From Arthrobacter rhizosphaerae (GTDB taxonomy: Bacteria; Actinomycetota; Actinomycetes; Actinomycetales; Micrococcaceae): DNA of 64,000 nucleotides. The notes under the pieces were generated by a model. It was not told the origin of the DNA, ran no database searches, and saw nothing but the letters and a program-made list of their open reading frames with translations. Location of the stretch: contig NZ_JALLAN010000005.1 of NCBI RefSeq assembly GCF_023062595.1, positions 248,001 to 312,000 on the forward strand, in the 5' to 3' direction. The first letter of the stretch is position 1; each line of letters starts with the position of its first letter. The translations under genes and the position numbers were made by a program. Below are positions 17,146 to 24,832 of the stretch, one piece after another.

Positions 17146-18561
17146 ATGACAACTTCCACATCTCTTTCGCAGTCTCCGCAGCCTTCCCAAGACCAGGATC
17201 ACCTGAGTCAGGAGCTGAAGAACGAGGCCACCGAGCGCGGCAGGTTCGCCCGGTTGCCTCTCCTGGCAGGCAAAAGCTTCATTCCACTTGGACTGTTCGC
17301 CAGGCTCCCTCTGGCCATGCTGACTGTCGGTGCCCTGACCTTGGTAACCTCGGTCAGCGACTCATACGCCATCGGCGGGACTGCTGCCGGTGCGGTCGGT
17401 ATCGGTTCGGCCCTTGGCGCCCCGGTACTCGGCGGGTTGGCCGACAGGCACGGCCAACGAGCCGTCCTGCTGGCTGCCTCCCTGATCAACAGTGCCGCCG
17501 TCCTGGGACTGATCCTGACTGCGTATCTGGCGTCTGGCACCGGATCCTTGGATCAGGGCCTGCCGGTTTTGGCTGCAGCCTTTCTGGCGGGAGCCAGCTG
17601 CCCGCAGGTTGGGCCGCTGGCGAGGGTCCGCTGGATGGCGCTTACATCGCGCGGCAGTACCGTCAACAACGCGAAGGACCTCGACACCGCCCTCTCCTAC
17701 GAGAGCACGGCCGACGAACTGACCTTCGTCCTGGGACCGGCGTTGGTGGGTGTGCTTGCCAGCCTCGTGGCGCCCTGGCTTCCCCTCGCCCTGGCCGCTG
17801 CCCTGACCATTACCCTGGTTCCGGCCTTTGCCGTACACCGCACCCATCTCGCGGTACCGAGGAGGATAAAGCCGCCTGTCCCCGACGAGCATGTCCAAGG
17901 GAAGCGTGCCCAGGACAAGCCCGTCCGCGATGAGCCCCAGCGTGCGAAGCAGTCCGTCAAGAACGGAGCAACCCGGCTCAGGTCTGTTGCGTCGGTGGCT
18001 TTGCCCGTGGCCGCCATGGTTTGCATGGGGACGTTCTTCGGATCCACCCAAACAGCCTTGAGCTCATTTTCGGCAAGTTTTGCCACGTCGGAGATCGCTG
18101 GTTTGCTCTATGCAGTGATGGGGCTGAGCTCAGCGGCAGCCGCCCTGTCCGTCGCCTACTGGTCGCGGCGCATCAGCCTGGTCATGCGCTGGATGGTCAG
18201 CGCCGGGCTGATGACGGGCTTTGCCCTGCTGCTTTTGGTGCCGTCCACAGCCCTGCCCATGATCGTGGTGCTGCTGATCCTGGGATTGCCGGTTGGCCCA
18301 CTCATGGTCACAGTCTTCGGCATCGGCGGCATGGTGGCTCCGGCTGGCAAGCTGGGCACGGTCATGACAGCACTCGCCAGCGGGATTGTCGCCGGCACCG
18401 CCCTGGGATCATCCATGGCCGGGCATCTTGCCCAGAACAACGGCTATTCCACGGCGTTCCTCGTCCCGGTTTGCGCTGCTGCCGCGCTGTTCCTTTTGGG
18501 GACCGCCGCCGCCGTCGTGCTCAATGCCGCTCAACGGAAGCGGGCGGGCACCGCCGCGTAA
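17146..18561 (+). CDS. MFS transporter (12 membrane segments)
   Basis: A 471-residue major facilitator protein with a soluble N-terminal ~40 residues, six helices, a basic central loop (residues ~245-280, rich in Lys/Arg/Gln) and six more helices. GGLADRHGQRAVLLAAS matches the loop 2-3 MFS motif (G-x-x-x-D-R-x-G-R-R). It resembles drug or sugar efflux members, but no substrate can be named. ATG 17146 is preferred; a TTG at 17128 in frame would add 6 residues and is closer to the GGAGG of the upstream hairpin. It converges on the IclR gene, leaving 19 bases between them. Confidence 0.85.
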   Translation: MTTSTSLSQSPQPSQDQDHLSQELKNEATERGRFARLPLLAGKSFIPLGLFARLPLAMLTVGALTLVTSVSDSYAIGGTAAGAVGIGSALGAPVLGGLADRHGQRAVLLAASLINSAAVLGLILTAYLASGTGSLDQGLPVLAAAFLAGASCPQVGPLARVRWMALTSRGSTVNNAKDLDTALSYESTADELTFVLGPALVGVLASLVAPWLPLALAAALTITLVPAFAVHRTHLAVPRRIKPPVPDEHVQGKRAQDKPVRDEPQRAKQSVKNGATRLRSVASVALPVAAMVCMGTFFGSTQTALSSFSASFATSEIAGLLYAVMGLSSAAAALSVAYWSRRISLVMRWMVSAGLMTGFALLLLVPSTALPMIVVLLILGLPVGPLMVTVFGIGGMVAPAGKLGTVMTALASGIVAGTALGSSMAGHLAQNNGYSTAFLVPVCAAAALFLLGTAAAVVLNAAQRKRAGTAA

Positions 18562-18580
18562 GAGCAGCCCTGAGGAGGAG

Positions 18581-19315
18581 CTAGGCCAATTGGCTCTCAA
18601 TCCGTTCGGCGCTCGCTTTCAGCGCCGCAGCCACCTCGGCGGGGTCCTGGGATGACCTGATGTAGACAACGGCAATGGCGGCCGGACGGCGGCCGGGGAC
18701 CCGCACGGGAACAGCAAGCGAGGAGACGCCAGCGATGACCTCGTCGTGGCTTGCCGCATAGCCGCGCTGCTTTGCTTCCGCAGCCTCTCGACGGTAGGCA
18801 ACGCCGGGAGCCAGGGCCTTCCAGTCCTGCTCCTCAAAAGTTGACTGGATGGCAATTCCGGGCGCACCGGCATTGATCGGATGACGTGAGCCGGGGTGTT
18901 GCGCCACGGCAGCGCCGGAGTGACGGGGTTCAACGGTCACGAGGGTGATGCAGTCCTGGTGGTCCCAGACCGTCACGAATGCAGTCATAGTCAGGGAATT
19001 GGCCAACAGGGTCAGCTCCGGCAGGGCCGCGGTCTGCAGATCGCGTGATACACCCCTGGCCAATGCGGCCAGGCCTGGGCCTGGCTGCACCCGCCCGCCG
19101 TCGTCGCGCACCAGCAGCGAGTGATCCTCCAGCGTCCGCAAAATCCGGTAAGCAACTGAACGGTGCACTCCCAGGGCGGCCGAGAGCTCGGCAATAGTCA
19201 GGGGCCTGTCCGCCTCCGCGAGAATCTCCAGAGCCCTGATGCCTCTGGACAGGGTTTGCGATGGGGACGCCTGAGGAACGGGATCCAGCGGGCTCTTGGC
19301 GGCAAGCGAGTTCAT
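18581..19315 (-). CDS. IclR family transcriptional regulator
   Basis: A 244-residue regulator with an N-terminal winged helix (residues ~20-85: SRGIRALEILAEADRPLTIAEL, GVHRSVAYRILRTLEDHSLL) and a C-terminal IclR effector domain (HPINAGAPGIAIQS, RGYAASHDEVIAGVSSLAVPV). It is divergent from the flavin reductase/HpaB pair, whose aromatic substrate or a product is a natural effector candidate. ATG 19315 is chosen because TAGGAT (plus-strand 19323-19328) is 7 bases upstream; the ATG at 19324 lies inside that box. Its likely operator is the 35-bp palindrome in the divergent gap. Confidence 0.9.
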   Translation of the reverse strand: MNSLAAKSPLDPVPQASPSQTLSRGIRALEILAEADRPLTIAELSAALGVHRSVAYRILRTLEDHSLLVRDDGGRVQPGPGLAALARGVSRDLQTAALPELTLLANSLTMTAFVTVWDHQDCITLVTVEPRHSGAAVAQHPGSRHPINAGAPGIAIQSTFEEQDWKALAPGVAYRREAAEAKQRGYAASHDEVIAGVSSLAVPVRVPGRRPAAIAVVYIRSSQDPAEVAAALKASAERIESQLA

Positions 19316-19385
19316 GTGGTCCATCCTAAGTGGCTGCAAGGGCGTGCTGCGGAACCTCTTGTGCCCAAGCGCACATTCCGGTAGC

Positions 19386-19420
19386 GTTCTTTTTGGGAAC
19401 TGTAAGTTCAACTATAGAAC
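19386..19420. promoter_or_regulatory. 35-bp nested palindrome, probable IclR operator
   Basis: Four half-sites are arranged as GTTC-N7-GAACT-GTA-AGTTC-N7-GAAC, symmetric about base 19403. Viewed differently, two GTTC-N7-GAAC inverted repeats are offset by exactly 20 bases, two helical turns, which suits binding of an IclR tetramer. TATAGA inside it could be a -10 box for the downstream operon, so binding may activate or repress at the promoter. Confidence 0.7.
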
Positions 19421-19473
19421 AAAGTGGCGGCGAACTACAGAAAAAGTCCCGAGGCACCAAAGAGGAATCACCG

Positions 19474-20103
19474 ATGATTGCCAACCCGCCTGAAAAGGCT
19501 GAGCTTCCTCAAAAAGCAGATCTTCCGCAAGAGGCAGAGCTTCCGCAAGAGGCAGAGCTTCCGCAAGAGGCAGAGCTCGCGGACGGGGCGGACCCGGGGA
19601 ACACCGCTGAGGGCCGGGGAGCGCCCGGCAACCACCACTTTCGCGGAAGCCTGGGCCGGTTCGCTACGGGAGTGGCCATCGTGACCTTCGACGGCGTTAC
19701 CAAACGGCATGGGATCACCGTTAACTCGTTCACATCCGTTTCAATGAACCCCCCGCTGGTACTGGTGAGTATTGCCCGCAGCACCAAGGCTCACGACGAA
19801 CTTGCCCAGCGGCCATTTACGGTGAACATCCTGGGAGCCGAACAGCGCGAGCTGGCCCTGCACTTTGCGGGACGCCCAGGCCGGGAGCCGGTCTGGGTCG
19901 AAGGAAGCACGGCGCCGCGGCTTTCCAACGTGCTCGCCTACTTCGAATGCACGCCTTGGGCGGCGTACGACGGCGGCGATCACACCCTGTACGTCGGCCA
20001 GGTGGTTGATTTCAACTACCGAAACGGGGACGCCCTGGCGTTCGCCAACAGCAACTTCACCACCATCCCCGAGAGCCAGTTGGGGATGGAAGAACTCCTC
20101 TGA
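19474..20103 (+). CDS. Flavin reductase (HpaC-like) with N-terminal peptide repeats
   Basis: A 209-residue NAD(P)H:flavin oxidoreductase that would supply reduced flavin to the next gene's monooxygenase. The core (residues ~52-205) begins FRGSLGRFATGVAIVTFDG and has TVNSFTSVSMNPPLVLVSIAR and FTVNILGAEQRELALHFAG, all typical of the flavin reductase-like family. Before it lies a low-complexity arm with the repeat E/D-L-P-Q-E/K-A. ATG 19474 is preceded by AGAGGAATCACCG. The pairing with an HpaB-type gene 50 bases downstream is the main functional clue. Confidence 0.88.
   Translation: MIANPPEKAELPQKADLPQEAELPQEAELPQEAELADGADPGNTAEGRGAPGNHHFRGSLGRFATGVAIVTFDGVTKRHGITVNSFTSVSMNPPLVLVSIARSTKAHDELAQRPFTVNILGAEQRELALHFAGRPGREPVWVEGSTAPRLSNVLAYFECTPWAAYDGGDHTLYVGQVVDFNYRNGDALAFANSNFTTIPESQLGMEELL
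19501..19581 (+). repeat. 18-bp in-frame tandem repeat (about 4.5 copies)
   Basis: The unit GAGCTTCCGCAAGAGGCA starts at 19501, 19519, 19537 and 19555, with a partial copy at 19573. The third and fourth copies are identical and the first two are diverged. It encodes a six-residue repeat (Glu-Leu-Pro-Gln-Glu-Ala) in the N-terminal arm of the flavin reductase; 18 bases keeps the frame when copies are gained or lost. Confidence 0.9.
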
Positions 20104-20153
20104 AGAAGCACGCAACGTATTCCGCACGGTAACAAGATGACTGGAGAAAGATC

Positions 20154-21608
20154 ATGGGTATCCGCACCGGACAGCAGTACCTGGACAAGCTCAATGCCAT
20201 GAATCCCCACGTGGTGATCGATGGCGACGTTGTCAGTGACAAAGTCGCCGAGCACCCCGCGTTCCACAACGTCGCCCGGTCCTACGCGAAGCTCTTCGAT
20301 ATGCAGCATGACCCCCAATACCAGGAAGCGCTGACCTACACCTCTCCCACGTCGGGTGATCCCGTGAACGCCTCATTCCTGGTGCCGAAAACGCTTGAGG
20401 ATCTGCAACAGCGGCGAAAGGCGATCTCAACCTGGGCCGAATACTCCAACGGGTTTCTGGGGAGGTCCGGGGACTATATGAATTCGTCCTTGACCGCGTT
20501 GGCCACTGCCCGGAAGTGGTTCTCCCAGGCGGATCCCAAGTTCGCCGAGAACATCAGGAACTACTACGAGTGGGCACGGGAGAATGACACCCTGGCCACG
20601 CACACATTGATCCCGCCGCAGGTAAACCGGTCCGTCTCAGGCTCGGAGCAGCTGGGTGGCCAGTTGTCCGCCCGCATTGTGGAGGAGCGCGAAGACGGCA
20701 TCGTCATCAAAGGTGCACGGATGCTTGCAACCATAGCGCCGATCGCTGATGAGCTCCTTGTTTTCCCGTCGACCGTCCTGCGCAATACGCCGGAAGATGC
20801 CCCTTACTCCTACGCCTTCGCCATCCCGAATGACACCCCCGGCTTGCGTTACCTTTGCCGAACGTCCCTCTACCACGGCGGCAGCACCCACGATGAACCC
20901 CTGGCTTCCCGTTATGAGGAGATGGATGCGGTGGCGGTGTTCGATGACGTCTTCGTTCCGAGCGACCGGATCTTCATGTTGGGGAACCCCCAGCTTTGTA
21001 ACGCCTTCTACTCGGAAACCGGCGCAGGTGCCCTGATGACCCATCAGGTGGTCACCAGGACTATCGCCAAGAGTGAGTTCTTCCTCGGCCTGGCATCCGA
21101 GCTCGCCGATTCCATCGGCATCGACGGGTTCCAACACATCCAGGAAGACATTGCGGAGCTGATTATCGACGTCGAGATCGGTAAGGCTCTGATTCGGGCG
21201 TCTGAAGTGGATGCAGAGCTCAATGATGAAGGCGTGATGCTGCCCAAATGGAGCACCCTGAACGCAGCCCGGAACTGGTACCCGAAAGTCGCCCAGCGTT
21301 TCCCGCAGATCATCCGCAAGTTCTCCGCCTCGGGCCTCATGGCACTTCCCGGTGAAGCGGATGTCAACAGCGGCGCCAGGGCTGACATTGAGATGTACCT
21401 CCAGGGGAAGACCCTTACCGGGCCGGAACGCGTGCGTCTTTTCAAGCTGGCCTTCGACGCGTCGATATCAGGATTCTCCGGCAGGCAATCCCTGTACGAG
21501 TACTTCTTCTTTGGTGATCCCGTGCGTATGGCCGGCGCTTTGGTCAACAGCTACGACCGTGGACCGGTCCGTGAACGGATCCGCGAGTTCCTGCACAGGG
21601 AAGACTGA
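20154..21608 (+). CDS. 4-hydroxyphenylacetate 3-monooxygenase-type flavin hydroxylase (HpaB/PvcC family)
   Basis: A 484-residue FADH2-dependent oxygenase of two-component systems that hydroxylate phenols ortho to the OH. It opens with the family start MGIRTGQQYLDKLN and contains RSGDYMNSSLTAL, LATHTLIPPQVNRS, ASRYEEMDAVAVFDDVFVPSDRIFM and the C-terminal FSGRQSLYEYFFFGDP. The exact phenol (4-hydroxyphenylacetate or a chlorophenol or similar) cannot be decided from sequence. GGAGAAAGATC precedes the ATG. It follows the flavin reductase gene by 50 bases and probably shares its transcript, controlled by the divergent IclR protein. Confidence 0.9.
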   Translation: MGIRTGQQYLDKLNAMNPHVVIDGDVVSDKVAEHPAFHNVARSYAKLFDMQHDPQYQEALTYTSPTSGDPVNASFLVPKTLEDLQQRRKAISTWAEYSNGFLGRSGDYMNSSLTALATARKWFSQADPKFAENIRNYYEWARENDTLATHTLIPPQVNRSVSGSEQLGGQLSARIVEEREDGIVIKGARMLATIAPIADELLVFPSTVLRNTPEDAPYSYAFAIPNDTPGLRYLCRTSLYHGGSTHDEPLASRYEEMDAVAVFDDVFVPSDRIFMLGNPQLCNAFYSETGAGALMTHQVVTRTIAKSEFFLGLASELADSIGIDGFQHIQEDIAELIIDVEIGKALIRASEVDAELNDEGVMLPKWSTLNAARNWYPKVAQRFPQIIRKFSASGLMALPGEADVNSGARADIEMYLQGKTLTGPERVRLFKLAFDASISGFSGRQSLYEYFFFGDPVRMAGALVNSYDRGPVRERIREFLHRED

Positions 21609-21634
21609 CTGTGGGCTTGATCACAGAAACAAGG

Positions 21635-21666
21635 TATCCTACTAACTAACTGACCGTTCGATCAGT
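21635..21666 (+). promoter_or_regulatory. TetR-type operator next to a candidate -10 box
   Basis: ACTGACCG-TT-CGATCAGT at 21649-21666 is an 18-bp inverted repeat with 7 of 9 pairs matching, the classic shape of TetR-family operators. TATCCT (21635-21640) just upstream is a plausible -10 box, so a bound repressor would cover the start site. No TetR gene lies in the window, so the regulator must be elsewhere. Confidence 0.55.
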
Positions 21667-21713
21667 AAAACGTGTCCGCCGGTACTAGCAGTGCCCCCAG
21701 CCATGGAGTTCCA

Positions 21714-23045
21714 ATGACCGCAACTTCCTCCGTCGATTCAGAGACGGGCCCCAGCAGCAAACATGAGGAACGTAAAGTCCTCGCCGGGACGCTGGTCGGC
21801 ACCACCATCGAGTGGTACGACTTCTTCATCTTTGCCCAGCTGACAGGCACCCTGTTATCACCCTTGTTTCTCACCCCGCTGCAACAGGCCAATCCAGGCC
21901 TGGCGCAGATTCTCTCCTTTGCCCTGATCGGGATCAGCTTCCTCTTCCGTCCGCTCGGGGCCGTTATTGCCGGGCACTTGGGAGACAAGCTGGGACGCAA
22001 GGCAATGCTGGTGTTCACGCTCGTGATGATGGGCGCCGCCACAGCCTTGATCGGCATACTGCCTACGTACAGCCAGATCGGTGTCCTGGCTCCGATCCTG
22101 CTCATTATCCTCCGGATCCTGCAGGGTTTCTCGGCCGGCGGCGAATGGGGCGGAGCGGCCCTGATGGCGGTGGAACACGCACCCATGAGCAAGCGGGGTA
22201 TCTTCGGTGCTTATCCTCAAATCGGTGTCCCCATCGGAATGATCCTGGCCACCGGCCTGCTGTTCTTCCTCAACAGCAGCATGTCCCGGGATGACTTCGC
22301 GGCCTGGGGCTGGCGTGTTCCGTTCCTGTTGTCCATCGTGCTGATCGTGGTTGGTTACCTGATCCGACGGGCTGTTGCGGAAAGTCCTGTTTTCCAGGAG
22401 ATGGCCGCACGCAAAGCCGAGAGCAGGGCACCCTTGGGCGAGCTCCTGCGCAAACACAAGACGCCGGTGGTCTACACGACGATGATCTTCATCGCCAACA
22501 ATGCGGCGGGCTACCTGTTGATTGCGTTCTTCATTTCCTATGCCACCCGCGCACTCCAGATGCCAGCACCGCCGGTCCTCCTCGCCACCACCCTGGCATC
22601 GTTTGGCTGGCTCATCTTCACGCTCGCCGGGGGCTGGCTGTCAGACCGGATCGGCCGCGTCAAAACATTCCTGACAGGCTACGCCATCATCTTCGCGTGG
22701 ATGATCCCGATGTTCGCCCTTATTGATACCAAGGACATCCTGCTGTACGGGGTGGCAATCTTCGTCCTGACAATCGGACTCGGTCTCTCCTACGGCCCCA
22801 TGTCAGCCATGTACGCCGAGATGTTCCCGGCCAATGTGCGGTATTCCGGTATATCGATCGGCTACGCGTTCGGAGCGATCCTCGGTGGCGCGTTCGCCTC
22901 AAGCATCGCGGAGTGGCTGCTTCTGACCACCAGGTGGACAGGATCTATCGGTATCTACATCATGATTCTCTGCGTCATTTCGTCCATTGGCGTGATCCTG
23001 GCAAAGGAGACCAAAGGAAACCTGCTCGGAATCAGCCGGCACTGA
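21714..23045 (+). CDS. MHS-type MFS transporter (metabolite:H+ symporter)
   Basis: A 443-residue, 12-helix proton symporter of the metabolite-H+ family (shikimate/ProP/KgtP relatives). Diagnostic segments are GTLVGTTIEWYDFFIF at helix 1, GHLGDKLGRKAMLVFTL in loop 2-3, RILQGFSAGGEWGGA in helix 4 and FPANVRYSGISIGY near helix 10. MHS members import organic and aromatic acids, so uptake of the monooxygenase's substrate is a reasonable inference. The ATG follows GGAG. It is 105 bases downstream of hpaB with its own promoter and palindrome, and its 3' end overlaps the convergent phosphoribosyltransferase gene by 14 bases. Confidence 0.9.
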   Translation: MTATSSVDSETGPSSKHEERKVLAGTLVGTTIEWYDFFIFAQLTGTLLSPLFLTPLQQANPGLAQILSFALIGISFLFRPLGAVIAGHLGDKLGRKAMLVFTLVMMGAATALIGILPTYSQIGVLAPILLIILRILQGFSAGGEWGGAALMAVEHAPMSKRGIFGAYPQIGVPIGMILATGLLFFLNSSMSRDDFAAWGWRVPFLLSIVLIVVGYLIRRAVAESPVFQEMAARKAESRAPLGELLRKHKTPVVYTTMIFIANNAAGYLLIAFFISYATRALQMPAPPVLLATTLASFGWLIFTLAGGWLSDRIGRVKTFLTGYAIIFAWMIPMFALIDTKDILLYGVAIFVLTIGLGLSYGPMSAMYAEMFPANVRYSGISIGYAFGAILGGAFASSIAEWLLLTTRWTGSIGIYIMILCVISSIGVILAKETKGNLLGISRH

Positions 23046-23736
23046 GTCCTTGCTGAAGCAGGCCTATGGCGTCCTCGTCCTTGAGCTGCTCGAAGTGGTG
23101 GTAGAAGGCGCCCACTGCCCGGAACTTGCCTGGCAAGTGGAGGCAGAGGACGAAGTCGCTGACCCGCTCAAGGGAGGCCTGCGCTTCGACCGACGCCACG
23201 GGCACCGCAACCACCACGGTTGAGGCTCCGGAACCGCGGACAGCCTCTACTGCGGCCCGCATGGTTGCGCCAGTGGCCAACCCGTCGTCGGCGAGGATAA
23301 CTGTTTTCCCCCTCAGGTCCAGGTTCAGGCCAGGGTAGCTCCGAGCACGGCGCAAAAGTTCTGCGCGCTCGCGGTCTTCAACCTGGTTCAGCCACTCCTG
23401 CCGGACACCGTGCTCCAGAATCTGGGCCAGGAGAGGCCGGTTGATGATCCGTACCACCCTGCCCTCGGCTGCCGGTTGGCCGGCATCAGATTCGTCGGCG
23501 GCTGCCGGGGCAAGGGCAAGGGCGCCATAGGCCGTTTCGTCATGGCCCGGAATTCCCAGTTTTCGCACGAGCAGGACCCCTAATGGCAAATACAGCGCGG
23601 CAGCCAAGGCTGCGGCCACCGGCACGCCGCCGCGGGCCAGGCCGAGAACCACGGTGTCAGGGCGTTCACGGAATTGCGGGAGTGCAGCTGCCAGCCGCCT
23701 CCCTGCTTCCTCGCGATCCTCATAGCGCGTGTTCAT
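23032..23736 (-). CDS. Phosphoribosyltransferase family protein
   Basis: A 234-residue protein with the type I PRTase fold. The PRPP-binding motif is VILADDGLATGATMRAAVEAV, and the N-terminal half has VVLGLARGGVPVAAALAAAL and LLVRKLGIPGHDETAYGAL. This group is widespread in bacteria but has no settled substrate; some members occur fused or adjacent to alpha/beta hydrolases or erythromycin-esterase domains, as here where it follows a hydrolase gene by 10 bases. It is soluble. No regulatory signal is visible. Confidence 0.85.
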   Translation of the reverse strand: MNTRYEDREEAGRRLAAALPQFRERPDTVVLGLARGGVPVAAALAAALYLPLGVLLVRKLGIPGHDETAYGALALAPAAADESDAGQPAAEGRVVRIINRPLLAQILEHGVRQEWLNQVEDRERAELLRRARSYPGLNLDLRGKTVILADDGLATGATMRAAVEAVRGSGASTVVVAVPVASVEAQASLERVSDFVLCLHLPGKFRAVGAFYHHFEQLKDEDAIGLLQQGLSAG

Positions 23737-23746
23737 CAGGGGCGCC

Positions 23747-24574
23747 TCAGACGGAGAGGAAGTCGATGGCCGCCTGCTTGAAGACGCGGCTTGTGAGAGC
23801 GCTGGTGTGGTTTCGTCCGGGAATCACCAGCTGCTCGACCAACGCTCCGGATTTTGAACCGATGGCGGCAAGATCAGGCATCGTTGCGGCGCGTTCATCG
23901 TTCTCGCCCGCCACAAGGAGGATTGGCACGTGGGGGACCGCCTCGGCCGGATCGAAAGGCTCGGCCTTGATGGCCTGAACCAACGAGAGCAGCGCAAAAA
24001 TGTTGTTGCTGGGAAGCACCAGCGCCATCTTCAGCAGCTGGGCGGTGGATTCGTCGGCGATGGGCGTCCCGTCGGCCAGGTAGTTCTGCGCAGCCATGAG
24101 ATCGAAAGCCGCGAGGGGATCTGCTGTGTTGGGGCCGCCCATGACCACCCGATGGACGATCTCCGGCTGGGTGGCACCGAACTCCCATGCCAGACGCGAG
24201 CCGAGGGAGTAGCCGATCAAATCCACTCCGCTGGAAGGGTCACCGTTCTGCACGGGCCGGACGCCGGCGTCGAACGCTATCTGGAGGAGATCCGCACGGA
24301 TCCGGCTGGGGGTGTATGAGTCCAGATCGTCGGGCGCTCCGCTGCGGCCATGACCCGGAAGGTCAACTGTGATGACCTTGCGTCCGGCTGCAAGGAGGGC
24401 CTGCAACCAGCCGGTGTCCTCCCAGTTCAACTTGCTGGATGAGGAGAATCCATGGAGCAACAGGATGGGCCGCAGGCCGGCGTCGCCCTCCGGTTCATGT
24501 AGGGCAACGTACAGCTGGGGGTCGGTGCCCTCAACCGTGTGGGAATGCTGTTCGCCGGTGTGCCTGCCGCTCAT
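23747..24574 (-). CDS. Alpha/beta-fold hydrolase
   Basis: A 275-residue alpha/beta hydrolase. The oxyanion-hole region is ILLLHGFSSSSKLNW, the nucleophile elbow is LIGYSLGSRLAWEFG (Ser), the acid is probably Asp in LLVAGENDERA and the His is in IPGRNHTSAL. TVDLPGHGRSGAPDD is also typical. Substrate is unknown. ATG 24574 is preferred because GAGGAC lies about 7 bases upstream; an ATG at 24589 is possible. It lies downstream of the broken biotinyl/lipoyl fragment and upstream of the phosphoribosyltransferase, on the same strand. Confidence 0.85.
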   Translation of the reverse strand: MSGRHTGEQHSHTVEGTDPQLYVALHEPEGDAGLRPILLLHGFSSSSKLNWEDTGWLQALLAAGRKVITVDLPGHGRSGAPDDLDSYTPSRIRADLLQIAFDAGVRPVQNGDPSSGVDLIGYSLGSRLAWEFGATQPEIVHRVVMGGPNTADPLAAFDLMAAQNYLADGTPIADESTAQLLKMALVLPSNNIFALLSLVQAIKAEPFDPAEAVPHVPILLVAGENDERAATMPDLAAIGSKSGALVEQLVIPGRNHTSALTSRVFKQAAIDFLSV

Positions 24575-24601
24575 CGTGTCAGTCCTCATCAAGTACGGCG
24601 C

Positions 24602-24817
24602 TCAGGCGAACCCTGCGCTTCGGTGCCTCTTCCTTCGGGACCGTGCCCACGATGCCAGCCGTATGTCCGGCACCTCAAACACGATCAGGGGTTCGCCGAC
24701 GTTGATCTTGTCGCCTGGCCCGCCGTGGATACGCACCACTTTACCCGCCTGCGGACTGGGCAAGTTCAACCGCTGATTTGCTGGTTTTTCCCTCGACCAG
24801 TGGCTGGTTGCGTTCAA
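24602..24817 (-). pseudogene. Remnant of a biotinyl/lipoyl-domain protein
   Basis: A 71-codon stretch encodes AGKVVRIHGGPGDKINVGEP followed by LIVFEV, which matches the first half of a biotinyl/lipoyl domain (G-K-V-x-x-x-x-x-x-x-G-D-x-V-x-x-G-x-P-L). The lysine that carries the cofactor and the rest of the domain are missing; the sequence instead turns into a basic, unrelated end (ASWARSRRKRH). No catalytic partner follows. It begins 5 codons after the permease stop, from TTG. It looks like a leftover of a larger acyltransferase or carboxylase gene, possibly once joined to the alpha/beta hydrolase as in acetoin dehydrogenase E2 proteins. Confidence 0.5.
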
Positions 24818-24832
24818 CCTGGTCCGGCGGCG

